Positions 8,331 through 17,764 are shown, counted from the first letter of the stretch. The stretch is 52,561 nucleotides of DNA from Actinomyces succiniciruminis (GCF_900002405.1 NZ_LK995482.1:1-52561); one strand, 5' to 3'. Notes: generated by a model from the letters alone, not told the origin. Numbers and translations are program-made.

Positions 8331-9761
8331 GTGTCCGCCCCAGTCCAGCCACTGACCCTTAGCCCCGACCGGCTGCTGCCCGTCGACCCGGCCACCCGCG
8401 CGGTGGCCCGCGAACTCCTGGCGGAGGTGGCCGACGCGCCGATCATCTCCCCGCACGGGCACGTCCCACCCGAGTGGCTGGCCCAGGACGTCTCCTTCGC
8501 CGACCCCACCAGCCTGTTGCTCACTCCGGACCACTACACCAACCGTTTACTGCACTCCTTGGGCGGGGTGGAACTGGAGCAACTGGGTGTCCCGGTGGGC
8601 AGCGAATTGAGCCCGAAGAGGTCACGGGCGGCATTCCGGCTGCTGTGCGAGCACTGGCACCTGCTGGCCGGTACCCCGGTACAGACCTGGTTCACCGAGG
8701 TCTTTCACGACGTGTTCGGAGTGCGGGTTCGACCGTCGGCCGCCACCGCGGACGCGATCTACGACCAGATCGACGCCGCCCTGCGCACGGAGCCGTTCAC
8801 GGCGCGGGCACTGTACGAGCGTTTCAACATCGCGGTGCTGGCGACGACGGACGATCCGTGCTCGGACTTGGCCGCCCACCGCGCCCTGGCCGCCGACCCG
8901 GATTGGAACGGCCGGGTGATCCCGACGTTCCGCCCCGACGCCTATCTGGAGCCGGCCCGGCCCGGCTGGCGGGAGTTGACCGAGGCGCTGGGACAGGCGG
9001 CCGACCAGGAGGTTTCCACCTATGCCGGGCACGTCGAGGCGATGCGGCGCCGACGGGTCTTCTTCAAGGCCTGTGGCGCGGTCTCCTCGGATCACTCGCA
9101 TGCGGATGCGGGCACACAGCGGCTGGAGGACGCGGAGGCGGAGGTGCTGTACGCGCGCGCCCTGGCGGGACGGATCGACTCCGCCGACGCCGCCCGGCTG
9201 CGTCGCCACATGGTGAACGACCAGGCGCGGCTGGCGGTGGACGACGGGTTGGTGATGACGCTGCACCCGGCCGTGTACCGCAATCACGACTCCGGGGCAC
9301 TGTCCCGGTACGGTGCGGACGTGGGCGGGGACATTCCCACCTCGGTGGAGTTCACGCGTGCCCTACAGCCGCTGTTGGACGCCTACGGCAACGCCGACGG
9401 CTTCCACCTGATCCCCTTCACCATGGACGAGACGGTCTACTCCCGCGAACTGGCGCCGCTGGCAGGCTGGTACCGAGCCGTGTACGTGGGGGTGCCGTGG
9501 TGGTTCATCGACGAGCCGGATGCGATCACGCGCTTCCGGGAGACGACGACGGGTTCGGCGACCTTCTACAAGACCTCCGGCTTCATCGACGACACCCGGG
9601 CCTTCTGCTCGATTCCGGCGCGCCACGGCATTGCCCGCCGCTGCGACGCGGGCTTCCTCGCGCGACTGGTGGTCGAGCACCGGCTGGGTATGGATGAGGC
9701 GGTGGCCGTGGCCCGCGATCTGGTGGACGCGATCCCCCGCCGCGCCTTCAAACTGGACTGA
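8331..9761 (+). CDS. uxaC: Glucuronate isomerase
   Basis: This 476-residue uronate isomerase of the amidohydrolase-like superfamily should convert D-glucuronate to D-fructuronate, the substrate of UxuB. The conserved early block SPHGHVPPEW carries the metal-ligand HxH, and later blocks VLATTDDPCSD, RRVFFKACG and the C-terminal DTRAFCSIPARH match the family. The length fits UxaC (about 470). The frame stays open for another 30 codons upstream, but I chose the GTG at 8331, which follows AAGGAG by seven bases. It is transcribed after uidA and the LacI gene. The short gap before it holds a small GC palindrome (8249-8262). Confidence 0.92.
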   Translation: MSAPVQPLTLSPDRLLPVDPATRAVARELLAEVADAPIISPHGHVPPEWLAQDVSFADPTSLLLTPDHYTNRLLHSLGGVELEQLGVPVGSELSPKRSRAAFRLLCEHWHLLAGTPVQTWFTEVFHDVFGVRVRPSAATADAIYDQIDAALRTEPFTARALYERFNIAVLATTDDPCSDLAAHRALAADPDWNGRVIPTFRPDAYLEPARPGWRELTEALGQAADQEVSTYAGHVEAMRRRRVFFKACGAVSSDHSHADAGTQRLEDAEAEVLYARALAGRIDSADAARLRRHMVNDQARLAVDDGLVMTLHPAVYRNHDSGALSRYGADVGGDIPTSVEFTRALQPLLDAYGNADGFHLIPFTMDETVYSRELAPLAGWYRAVYVGVPWWFIDEPDAITRFRETTTGSATFYKTSGFIDDTRAFCSIPARHGIARRCDAGFLARLVVEHRLGMDEAVAVARDLVDAIPRRAFKLD

Positions 9762-9819
9762 GGCGTGCCGGTGCCGAATCGGCGGCGCGCTACCGCTGCG
9801 GGGGAGCAACCCGACGCGA

Positions 9820-12138
9820 TCATCCGGCCGCCACACCTCCCGGCAGCTCCAGCCTCACCGTCTCCTCGCCGTCGGCCCGCACGCACGTCCCGCCGGCCTC
9901 CAGCCGCCACGGCCCGCGAGCACCGTCGGCCCGCGCGGTGATCACGCCGTCCCGGCAGGCGACTCGGAAGGCGACCGCCGCATACCCGTCGTGCGCAGGC
10001 ACCACCACCTCGCGCTCGTCGCCGTCGGTCAGGCCGAAGCAGCGCAGGGTGAGGTCGGCGGCCCAGTCGTCCTCCGGCCGTTCCACCCGTCCCGTCACGG
10101 GCAGTACGCTCCCCTGCCGCACGTACAGCGGCAGGGTGTCCAGGCCGTAGCGCTCGCGCACCCACCGCGGCCCAGCCACCGTCGTCCCATCCCACCAGGA
10201 GGTCCAGGTGCCTTCGGGCAGGTAGACCTCCACCTCGCCGTCGGCGTCCATCACGGGCGCCACCAGTAGGGCCTCCCCGAGCATGTACTGGGTGTCGACG
10301 TCCCGGGCCCCGGGGTCGTCGGGGAATTCCAGGAACATGGGCCGCATCATCGGCACCCCCGTGGCGTGCGCCTGCGCCGCCAACCGGTACAGGTAGGGCA
10401 TGAGCGACAGCCGCAGGCGGATGAACCGGCGGGCCACCTCGACCGCCTCGTCGTCGAAGGCCCAGGGCACGCGCACCGAGTTCGAGCCGTGCAGCCGGGC
10501 ATGGGAGGACAGCAGTCCGAAGGCCAGCCAGCGCTTGAACACGCCCGGGTCCGGGGTGCCCTCGAAACCGCCGATGTCGTGGCTCCAATAGGCGAAGCCG
10601 GAGGCGCACAGGGACAGACCGCCGCGCAGCGTCTCCCCCATGGAGGCGTAGGTGGACTCGTTGTCGCCGCCCCAGTGCACGGGGAACTGCTGTCCACCCG
10701 CCGTGGCCGAGCGGGCGAACAGGACCGGATCCCCCTGGCCGCGCTGCTCGCGCAGCAGCTCGAAGACGGTGCGGTTGTACAACTGTGTGTAGTAGTTGTG
10801 CATCTTCTCCGGGTCGGAGCCGTCATGCCAGGCGATGCCCCGTACCGGGATCCGCTCCCCGAAGTCGGTTTTGAAGCAGTCCACACCCATGTCCAGCAGC
10901 ACCTGGAGTTTCTCCCGGTACCAGGCGACGGCCTCCGGGTTGGTGAAGTCGACCAGGGCCATGCCCGCCTGCCACAGATCGGTCTGCCACACATCACCGT
11001 CGGTGGTGCGCACCAGGTAGCCGCGCGCGGCACCCTCATCGAACAATGCCGAGCGCTGGGCGATATAAGGGTTGATCCACACGCATACGCGCAGGCCGCG
11101 GGCCTTGATGCGCTCCAGCATGCCGGCCGGGTCGGGGAAGGTCGCGGGGTCCCACACGAAGTCGCACCAGTGAAAGCCACGCATCCAGAAGGTGTCGAAG
11201 TGGAACACGCTCAGCGGCAGGCCCCGCTGCTCCATGCCGTCAATGAATGACATGACGGTCTGTTCGTCGTAGTCGGTGGTGAAAGAGGTGGTCAGCCACA
11301 GTCCGAAGGACCAGGTGGGCACCATCGGGGCACGGCCGGTCAGCGCCGTGTACCGCCGCAGCACGTCCTTCGGGGTGGGCCCATCGATCACGTAGTAGGT
11401 CAGGCGCTCGCCCTCCACCGAGAACTGGACGCGGGTGGTGATCTCGCTGCCAACCTCGAATGACACCCCGCCGGCCTCGGCGACGAATACCCCGTAGCCG
11501 GCGCTGGTGAGGTAGAAGGGGATGTTCTTGTAGGCCTGCTCGGAGGCGGTGCCGCCGTCCTCGTTCCAGATGTCCACGCTCTGGCCGTTTTTGGTGAAGG
11601 CGCCGAAGCGCTCCCCCAGCCCGTAGACCCGCTCCCCCGGGCGCAGGGAGAGCTGTTCGCGCATGTAGGCGGTCCCGTCCGGCCCGACGACGTGGGCGAC
11701 GGCGCGCGGCAGGCTCGCCGTGAGCGGGCGTCCGGCGGAGCTGAAGGCAGCCGTCCAGTCCTCCCCCTCCCGCAGGGTCACGGCCAGCGCGCCGGCCCGC
11801 AGGGTGACGCCGCCCGCCGCCTGCTCGACCTCGCCCCGATAGTCCTCCGTCGTAGCTACCGCGAAATGCGGCCCGCGGTCACGCACGCCCCGGTGGTTGA
11901 CCAGCTCCACCTTGATGACGCCGTCGGCGACGGCGGTGAAGGTAACCGAGAGCAGGCCCACATTGAGCGTATCGCCGCGGGAGGAGACGGGCCGAACGGG
12001 CGCGTAGGCATGAACAGTGCTGGTGGCACTGCCGGTGCCGTCGACGCTATCGACGTCCACGGACAGATCCAGCAGCCCGCGGGCCTTTTCCACTGTGTAA
12101 CCGGAACGGTCGAGCCAATAGCCGTTGGAGAACTTCAT
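9820..12138 (-). CDS. yicI: Alpha-xylosidase (GH31, YicI-like)
   Basis: This 772-residue GH31 enzyme should remove alpha-1,6-linked xylose from isoprimeverose-type or xyloglucan-derived oligosaccharides. The N-terminal beta-sandwich (MKFSNGYWLDRSGY) is typical of YicI, E. coli YicI is 772 residues, and the nucleophile Asp sits in VDCFKTDFGERIP (about residue 425). The acid/base region reads YWSHDIGGFEGTPDP. No signal peptide is visible, so it works in the cytoplasm on imported sugar. It is the last gene of an ABC transporter operon, 11 bases after the second permease. It is convergent with uxaC, and the 58-base gap between them holds no strong terminator. An alpha-glucosidase role cannot be excluded. 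Confidence 0.88.
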   Translation of the reverse strand: MKFSNGYWLDRSGYTVEKARGLLDLSVDVDSVDGTGSATSTVHAYAPVRPVSSRGDTLNVGLLSVTFTAVADGVIKVELVNHRGVRDRGPHFAVATTEDYRGEVEQAAGGVTLRAGALAVTLREGEDWTAAFSSAGRPLTASLPRAVAHVVGPDGTAYMREQLSLRPGERVYGLGERFGAFTKNGQSVDIWNEDGGTASEQAYKNIPFYLTSAGYGVFVAEAGGVSFEVGSEITTRVQFSVEGERLTYYVIDGPTPKDVLRRYTALTGRAPMVPTWSFGLWLTTSFTTDYDEQTVMSFIDGMEQRGLPLSVFHFDTFWMRGFHWCDFVWDPATFPDPAGMLERIKARGLRVCVWINPYIAQRSALFDEGAARGYLVRTTDGDVWQTDLWQAGMALVDFTNPEAVAWYREKLQVLLDMGVDCFKTDFGERIPVRGIAWHDGSDPEKMHNYYTQLYNRTVFELLREQRGQGDPVLFARSATAGGQQFPVHWGGDNESTYASMGETLRGGLSLCASGFAYWSHDIGGFEGTPDPGVFKRWLAFGLLSSHARLHGSNSVRVPWAFDDEAVEVARRFIRLRLSLMPYLYRLAAQAHATGVPMMRPMFLEFPDDPGARDVDTQYMLGEALLVAPVMDADGEVEVYLPEGTWTSWWDGTTVAGPRWVRERYGLDTLPLYVRQGSVLPVTGRVERPEDDWAADLTLRCFGLTDGDEREVVVPAHDGYAAVAFRVACRDGVITARADGARGPWRLEAGGTCVRADGEETVRLELPGGVAAG

Positions 12139-12149
12139 GGCGGGTTCCT

Positions 12150-13082
12150 TTACTTGACCGCGCCGGCGGTGACGCCGCGGGTCAGGGTGCGCTGGAAGAA
12201 GAGGAAGAACAGGAAGGTCGGAACAAGCGAGACGAGGGCGCCGGCGTTGAGTGTGGGCACATCGAGCATGCGGTCCCCCTGCAGGCTGGACAGGGCGATC
12301 GGCACGGTCTGGTTGTCATTGCTGGTGAGCATCACCAGGGGAATGAAGAACTCGTTCCAGGTCCAAATGAAGAAGAAGATCGCGAGCACGCTCATGGTGG
12401 GGCGGACGATCGGGTAGACCACCCGCCACAGGATCTGCCAGCGGCTGGCGCCGTCGAGCTCGGCCGCCTCCAGCAGAGCGCGTGGGAAGGTGCCCAGCAC
12501 GGAGGAGAGCAGGTAGGTGCCGAAGGCCGACTGGATGACGGTGAAGATGATGACGATCGACCACGGGTTGTCCGTGAGCCCGGTCTTCTGCGCCATGGTG
12601 AACAGGGGGTAGATCAGCCCCTCCTGCGGCAGCATGTTGGCGATCATGAACACGGCCACGATCCAGGCGCGTCCCCGTACCCGGCCCACGCCGATGGCGT
12701 AGGCGTTCAGCAGGGAAAGCAGCGTACCGGCCACGGCTACCAGCGCCGAGGTCCAGATGGAGTTCCACAGCTTGACGGGGAAGTTGACCCGTTGCCAGAA
12801 GTAGGCCAGACCGTCGGTGTAGATCTGCTTCGGCAGGGACAGCGGACTGCCGCCGGAGTAGTCGGCCGGAGATTTGAAGGCGTTGATGACCATCAGCAGG
12901 AACGGGGCCACCATGAGCAGCGCGAACAGGCCGACGACGGCGAGCACGATCCAGCGCCCGGCGCCCCGATGGAAGCGGTCCTTCCTGCGAGTGGCCGTGC
13001 CCGGTTTCGGCGCCGGGGCGCGTTTGGTTGCGCCCGCCGCACGAGTGGCCACAGATGCTGAGCTGAGGACGGTGTCGGACAT
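12150..13082 (-). CDS. Sugar ABC transporter permease (MalG type)
   Basis: This 310-residue inner-membrane permease follows a basic cytoplasmic N-terminus of about 40 residues and has about six membrane segments. The EAA loop reads EAAELDGASRWQILWRVVYP, the contact site for the ATPase. The C-terminus (FFFQRTLTRGVTAGAVK) is typical of MalG/LacG-type proteins. The ATG at 13082 follows GAGGAGGG and lies one base after the stop of the MalF-type gene; an in-frame start ten codons upstream would overlap that gene. Together with its partner and binding protein it imports the likely xyloside substrate of the GH31 enzyme. No ATPase gene lies nearby, so a shared MsmK-like ATPase is expected. Confidence 0.9.
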   Translation of the reverse strand: MSDTVLSSASVATRAAGATKRAPAPKPGTATRRKDRFHRGAGRWIVLAVVGLFALLMVAPFLLMVINAFKSPADYSGGSPLSLPKQIYTDGLAYFWQRVNFPVKLWNSIWTSALVAVAGTLLSLLNAYAIGVGRVRGRAWIVAVFMIANMLPQEGLIYPLFTMAQKTGLTDNPWSIVIIFTVIQSAFGTYLLSSVLGTFPRALLEAAELDGASRWQILWRVVYPIVRPTMSVLAIFFFIWTWNEFFIPLVMLTSNDNQTVPIALSSLQGDRMLDVPTLNAGALVSLVPTFLFFLFFQRTLTRGVTAGAVK

Positions 13083-13083
13083 G

Positions 13084-14016
13084 TCAGCGTCCCTCCTCCT
13101 CGCGGCGAGCACTGCGGTTCTGGAAGACCTGGATGACGCCGGCGATGACGATGATGACGATTGTGAGCACGGTTGAGATGGCGGCGCCGTAGCCGACCTT
13201 CGACTTGTCGAAGAAGTTCAGGTAGGAGTAGTAGCTCGGCACCAGGGTGGAGCTCTCCGGACCGCCACGGGTGAGCACGTATATGGGCGCGAACACCTTC
13301 AGCGCCGCGATGGTGCAGGTGAGCACGATCACGAAGGTCTCCGGCCGGATCTGCGGCACGGTGATGGCGCGGAAGCGCGCGAACCAGCCCGCGCCGTCGA
13401 GCTCGGCCGCCTCGTACAACTCCGGGTCCACCCGCTGCAGGGCGGACATGAAGATGACGGTCGGGTAGCCGATCTGGATCCAGATGAGCACGAACATGAC
13501 CGAGCCCAACGCCGTCGAGGTGGAACCCAGCCAGTTGGGCGGGTCGGTGACACCCAGGCCGCGCAGAATCGTGTTGACCGCCCCCGTCTGGGAGTTGAGG
13601 ATCCAGTTCCACACGATGCCGGCCACGGAGATCGGCAGGATCTGCGGCAGGTAGTACATGGCGCGCAGCGTCGCGGCGGTACGAGAGCCGAAGTGCTTGC
13701 CTATGTAGTCGAACAGGACGGCAGCCAGCACCAGCCCGATGAGCGTCGGGATGATGACCATGGCCACGATCATCGACAACGAGTTGCGGAAGGACGCCCA
13801 GAACTTCGCGTCATCCAGCAGCTGGGCATAATTGTCCAGCCCGATGAACCGCATCGGCGACATGCCGCCCTTCCAGCTGTTGAGCGAGTACCAGACGTTG
13901 AGAGCCAGCGGCACCAGAATGATGATGGTGAAGCAGACCGCTCCCGGAATGAGGTAGGGCAGGTAGGCCAGACTCCGCGATCTGCGGCGCGAGGGCCGTT
14001 CGGTTCGGACGCGCAC
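13084..14016 (-). CDS. Sugar ABC transporter permease (MalF type)
   Basis: This 310-residue permease has six predicted membrane segments, starting with LIPGAVCFTIIILVPLALNV, and an EAA loop (YEAAELDGAGWFARFRAITV). The C-terminal PIYVLTRGGPESST block is characteristic of MalF/UgpA-type carbohydrate permeases. It starts with GTG two bases after the stop of the binding-protein gene, with GAGGG upstream, so translation is coupled. It forms a heterodimer with the MalG-type protein encoded next. Confidence 0.9.
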   Translation of the reverse strand: MRVRTERPSRRRSRSLAYLPYLIPGAVCFTIIILVPLALNVWYSLNSWKGGMSPMRFIGLDNYAQLLDDAKFWASFRNSLSMIVAMVIIPTLIGLVLAAVLFDYIGKHFGSRTAATLRAMYYLPQILPISVAGIVWNWILNSQTGAVNTILRGLGVTDPPNWLGSTSTALGSVMFVLIWIQIGYPTVIFMSALQRVDPELYEAAELDGAGWFARFRAITVPQIRPETFVIVLTCTIAALKVFAPIYVLTRGGPESSTLVPSYYSYLNFFDKSKVGYGAAISTVLTIVIIVIAGVIQVFQNRSARREEEGR

Positions 14017-14018
14017 GG

Positions 14019-15335
14019 TCAGCCCTCAATGCCCATATCGGCCTTGCCCTCGTCATATGCGGAGCGCAGGTCGGCAAGGACCTCGTCACCGGTCTTGGAA
14101 CCGTTGATGAGGGACTGCATGGCGGAGACGATCTGGTCGTAGAAGCCCGCCACCGGCCAGTCCGGGTAGAAGGCCAGGCCGTCCTGCTCGTTGACCTGAG
14201 CGAAGTTCTCGGTCATGGTGCGGGTCTTCTCGTCCTCAATGGCGGAGGGGTCGCCACTCACCGGCAGCCCGCCCTTCTCGCCGAGGATCGCCTGGACCTC
14301 ATCGGACAGGGTGATGTCGATGAAGTCGTAGGCGAGTTCCTTGTTCTTGGCGTTGGTCGGCACCACCCACAGGTTCCCGGAGGAGCCCGGGAACAGTTCC
14401 GTGCCCGGGAAGAGGAACTGGTCCCAGTTCTTGTCGGCCATGTCCCCGACGATCCGCCCGAACCACCAGGAGCCGGAGACGAACATGGGATAGCTGCCGT
14501 TGATGAATGCGGTGCCGGCGTCCTCGGCGGTCAGGCCGGCGGAGTCGGCGGCGACGTACCCCTTGTCGATCCATTCCACGAGCTTGTCGGTTCCGGCCTT
14601 GATCGGGTCGGCGGTCCAGTCGACGTCGCCTTCGAAGAGCTGGTAGGCGTTGACGAAGGAGCGGTCGGCGTGGGCGAGAACCAGCTGGTACCAGAGCTGC
14701 CCCATGGGGTACTCCGAGCCGGCCTCGGCCAGCGGGATCTGCCCGGCGGCGACGAAGGCGTCACATACGGCCTCGAACTCCTCCAGGGTGGTCGGCACAC
14801 TGAGCCCCTGGGCGTCGAACATGTCCTGGTTGTAGTAGACGAACACGTACTCGCCGTAGTTGGGGACCCCGTACCAGTCGCCGTCTCCCATGAGCCCGTC
14901 CTCGGTGTAGCGGGCCGTGGTCTGCAACGAGGCCGCGAGCTTGGCGTCCCAGCCACGTTCGGTCGCCTGCTCGGTCAGCGGCTCAATGAGTCCCTGGGAG
15001 GCGAGCTGTCCGGAGGTTGAGTTGCCCTTGTTGTACTCCATGATGTCCGGGACGTCGTCTCCGGTCAGCACGATCTTGGCGTTCTTCTGCAGCTGCTCGA
15101 AGGTCTGGTCCTCGATCTTGACGGTGACCTCGGGGTGCTGCTCCTTGAAGATCTCGATCGCACGGGCCCAGGCCTGTCCCATGGCGGAGTCGTCGGACTC
15201 GTAGTCCCAGATGGTGAAGGTGTCCGATCCCCCTCCGGATGACCCGGAGGAGCCGCAAGCGGACAGTGTCGGGCCGAGCAGGCCGGTGGCGGCCGCGGCG
15301 GCCAGGAGGGCGTTGAAGTTCCTGCGCTTCATCAT
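14019..15335 (-). CDS. Sugar ABC transporter solute-binding lipoprotein
   Basis: This 438-residue extracytoplasmic binding protein starts with a signal peptide (MKRRNFNALLAAAAATGLLG) and a lipobox LSAC at about residues 24-27, so it is anchored to the outer face of the membrane. The twin Arg hints at Tat export but is not a full consensus. The mature part is a type 1 extracellular binding protein (family of MalE/UgpB): FTIWDYESDDSAMGQAW opens it and a Trp/Tyr-rich segment lies in the middle. The two adjacent ATGs (15335, 15332) follow GAAGAGGAA. It lies 100 bases after the LacI gene and before two permeases. Substrate is inferred to be a xylose-containing oligosaccharide from the GH31 gene. 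Confidence 0.9.
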   Translation of the reverse strand: MMKRRNFNALLAAAAATGLLGPTLSACGSSGSSGGGSDTFTIWDYESDDSAMGQAWARAIEIFKEQHPEVTVKIEDQTFEQLQKNAKIVLTGDDVPDIMEYNKGNSTSGQLASQGLIEPLTEQATERGWDAKLAASLQTTARYTEDGLMGDGDWYGVPNYGEYVFVYYNQDMFDAQGLSVPTTLEEFEAVCDAFVAAGQIPLAEAGSEYPMGQLWYQLVLAHADRSFVNAYQLFEGDVDWTADPIKAGTDKLVEWIDKGYVAADSAGLTAEDAGTAFINGSYPMFVSGSWWFGRIVGDMADKNWDQFLFPGTELFPGSSGNLWVVPTNAKNKELAYDFIDITLSDEVQAILGEKGGLPVSGDPSAIEDEKTRTMTENFAQVNEQDGLAFYPDWPVAGFYDQIVSAMQSLINGSKTGDEVLADLRSAYDEGKADMGIEG

Positions 15336-15435
15336 GATGTTTCCTCTTCATTGAGTGCGGGCACTCCGCTGGGGAGTGGCGATGGGGCCCGACGCCGGTG
15401 GGCGCCGGGAGATTGTGGGTTTCAGCGGGCTGTAT

Positions 15436-16500
15436 TCAGCTGCTGCTCTTCTCGCGCGGATGGCTGCCTTCCAGGTCGGCTCCCGGGGCGGGGCCGAGGC
15501 TCTCGCCCTCGACCACCGAGCAGGTCACCAGCTGGTGGCAGTCGGCCGGGTCGAGGCGCTCGTCGAGGATGGCCAGCAGGGCGCGGGCGGCGAAGGCGCC
15601 CATGCGCTCGCCGGGCGCATGCGTCGTCGTCAGGACGGGAGTTGTCATGGCACCGAGCGTCGGGGAGGAGACCGCGCCGACCACGGAGATATCCCGGGGA
15701 ACCCTTAGTCCTTGCGCCTGCAGTCCGGCGAGCAGTCCGAGGGAGGCCATGTCATTCATGACCACCACCCCGGTGGGAGGTTCCTCCAGTGCGGCCAGTT
15801 CGCGGGCAAGCGCCTGACCCGCCTGGGGACTGGCGTCGCAGTGGAAGGCGAGCGGCTCCAACGCACGGTTATTCATCGCCCGCAGGTATCCCTGTCTTCC
15901 CCTTACCGCCGGCCCATAGCCCGTCTCCGCCTGGGATGCAGGACGTCCAATGAAGGCGATGCGGCGGTGACCGAGGCGATACAGCTCGCCGACGGCGTCG
16001 TCGACGGTGCGCTCGAAGTCGATATCTACGTATGCCAGGCCCGTAGGATCGGCGGTGCGTCCAACCATGACGAATGGCAGCCGGGCACGTTTGAGTGCGG
16101 CGACTCGCGGATCGTCCACCTCCACTTCGACGAGCAGCACGCCGTCGGCCTTGCCCTGCCGCACCAGCGCCACCAACTCCGCGCCCGCCTCAGCCTCCTC
16201 CAACGGCCAGACGGCAAGGCTGTAGCCGTGGCGGGCGGCCTCGTGCTGAGCGCCACGGACGATCTCGAAGACCGTCTCACCCATCGCGGTGTCGAAGCGC
16301 GGAAAGGTCATGGCCAAGGTGTGGGAACGGTGGCTGGCGAGCCCGCGCGCCATGGCGTTCGGCTGGTAGTTGAGTTCCTCCATTGCAGCACGGACGCGCC
16401 GGGCGGTCTCCGGAGCCACCGGACGCGCACCTGAAAGGGTGTAGGAGACGGTTGACACGGCAACGTTGGCCCGTCGGGCAACATCCTGCATGGTCGCCAT
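15436..16500 (-). CDS. LacI-family regulator of the GH31/ABC operon
   Basis: This 354-residue regulator begins MATMQDVARRANVAVSTVSY, a standard LacI helix-turn-helix, followed by the hinge (MEELNYQPNAMARGLAS) and a sugar-binding domain with GVVVMNDMASLGLL and ISVVGAV blocks. I chose the ATG at 16500 as it begins the DNA-binding domain; the frame stays open upstream without homology. It is the first gene of the minus-strand operon that continues with the binding protein, two permeases and the GH31 enzyme. The paired LacI-type palindromes at 16643-16669 suggest that it represses its own operon and perhaps the divergent SorC gene. Confidence 0.9.
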   Translation of the reverse strand: MATMQDVARRANVAVSTVSYTLSGARPVAPETARRVRAAMEELNYQPNAMARGLASHRSHTLAMTFPRFDTAMGETVFEIVRGAQHEAARHGYSLAVWPLEEAEAGAELVALVRQGKADGVLLVEVEVDDPRVAALKRARLPFVMVGRTADPTGLAYVDIDFERTVDDAVGELYRLGHRRIAFIGRPASQAETGYGPAVRGRQGYLRAMNNRALEPLAFHCDASPQAGQALARELAALEEPPTGVVVMNDMASLGLLAGLQAQGLRVPRDISVVGAVSSPTLGAMTTPVLTTTHAPGERMGAFAARALLAILDERLDPADCHQLVTCSVVEGESLGPAPGADLEGSHPREKSSS

Positions 16501-16642
16501 GTCTGTCTCCTCGATCCGATCGGCGTATCCGCGTCCCGGCGCTGTCCTTGCCACGCACAGGCAGCACCGGAAGCACCCGGCCACTGCCCGACCTACGCTC
16601 GCGAACCACTACGCGCGTCGGATCTCGTTGACATTCCAACGT

Positions 16643-16669
16643 TCGAAGCGTTTCGTCGAAGCGCTTCGA
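16643..16669. promoter_or_regulatory. Tandem LacI-type operators
   Basis: A perfect 14-bp palindrome TCGAAGCGCTTCGA lies at 16656-16669, and an imperfect copy TCGAAGCGTTTCGT at 16643-16656, 13 bp apart. The form CGAA-GCGC-TTCG with a central CG is classic for LacI-family operators. They sit about 145-170 bases upstream of the LacI start and 60-85 bases upstream of the SorC start, so they can control both directions. Confidence 0.75.
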
Positions 16670-16728
16670 ATAGTGTGCAACGTCCCCTCGGCCGGGGTCA
16701 ACGCGACGGCGAAAAGATCGAAATTTCG

Positions 16729-17640
16729 ATGTCTGGCACTTCACCCCTGCGGCGGTCCCGGGAACACCACCTCGCCCGCGAGATCGGCTATTCACGCCCC
16801 AGCGTCTCGCGGCTACTCAATCGCGCCCGTGAACAGGGGATCGTGCAAGTCACCATCTCCCACCCGCTCGAACACATCTTGTCGGTGGAGAAGCGCCTGC
16901 GCGAGAGACTGCCACTCAAGGCGGTCCGGGTCGCCGAAGTCAACGGAACCGATGTGATCGGCGCCGTCGGACAAGCCGCCGCCGAGCTGCTGGTCGACTC
17001 GGTCGCGAACGGGCAGGTTGTCGCCGTCGGCAACGGACGCTCCATACAGGCCGCCGCCCAGCGCATCCCGCAAATACCGCGAGTGGACTGCACAATCGTT
17101 CAGCTACTCGGTTCGATTCCAGGCGGCCTGCCCTCCTGGGGCCGCGACGCGCCGACCATCTGCACCCGCATTGCCAGCCAGCTTGGCGCCAAGGTGTCCC
17201 GCATGCCGGTTCCATTGATCGTGGACGATCCCTCGCTGTTGCTGCCGCTCATGCGCGAGGAGAAGGTAGCCACCACGCTGGCTTTGGCTGCGCGCGCCGA
17301 CGTGGCGCTCGTCGGCGTGGCCGGGGTGGAGGCGAAGGGCGCGGGTAACATCCTGGCCGAGTACCTCACGCCGAACGTACGTGAGGCCATTCGTGCGGGT
17401 GGCGCAGTGGGACACATCCTCGATCACCATTACGACGCCTATGGCAATCCCGTTCCCACGCCGCTGACCCCGCGCACACTGGCGCTGCCCCTGGATGAGT
17501 TGCGGCGCATCCCACTGGTCATCGGGGCGGCCGGCGGTGAGGACAAGGTGGAGGCGATTGTCGGAGCAGTGCGCGGCGGCATCCTGAGCGCGCTGGCCAC
17601 CGACTACCAGACCGCCCTGTCAATCCTCGACATGCTCTGA
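16729..17640 (+). CDS. SorC-family sugar-binding transcriptional regulator, short N-terminus
   Basis: This protein of about 303 residues is a SorC/DeoR-like regulator. A DNA-binding region (LAREIGYSRPSVSRLLNRAR) is followed by the sugar-phosphate-binding domain with blocks AVGNGRSIQAAAQ, TICTRIASQLGAKVSRMPVP and PLVIGAAGGEDKVEAIVGA. Typical relatives carry an extra helix (LYYxxGLxQxEIA) before the recognition helices; here only about 14 residues precede LAREIG, so the winged helix looks shortened. The start could be the ATG at 16729 or a GTG at 16675, and neither has a strong ribosome binding site. It stands alone, divergent from the LacI operon; its target is unknown. Confidence 0.75.
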   Translation: MSGTSPLRRSREHHLAREIGYSRPSVSRLLNRAREQGIVQVTISHPLEHILSVEKRLRERLPLKAVRVAEVNGTDVIGAVGQAAAELLVDSVANGQVVAVGNGRSIQAAAQRIPQIPRVDCTIVQLLGSIPGGLPSWGRDAPTICTRIASQLGAKVSRMPVPLIVDDPSLLLPLMREEKVATTLALAARADVALVGVAGVEAKGAGNILAEYLTPNVREAIRAGGAVGHILDHHYDAYGNPVPTPLTPRTLALPLDELRRIPLVIGAAGGEDKVEAIVGAVRGGILSALATDYQTALSILDML

Positions 17641-17764
17641 ACCGGAGGCCACCCGCGTACCGGGCCGGGAGGGATCAGAGCAAGTATGCGGTTGGGCGTT
17701 GCCGGGACTGAGTCATCTCACATCGCAAGCCATCGGTGCCAGCGCATGTTCACCGATCACCGCA

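Noticed and set aside
9820-16500. Importer lacking an ATPase gene, as a broken system
   Set aside because: CUT1-type sugar importers in Gram-positives commonly share an ATPase (MsmK-like) encoded elsewhere, so this is normal.
16628-16633. TTGACA as a -35 box on the plus strand
   Set aside because: No acceptable -10 sequence lies 16-19 bases further on, and the SorC start lacks other support, so I did not call a promoter.
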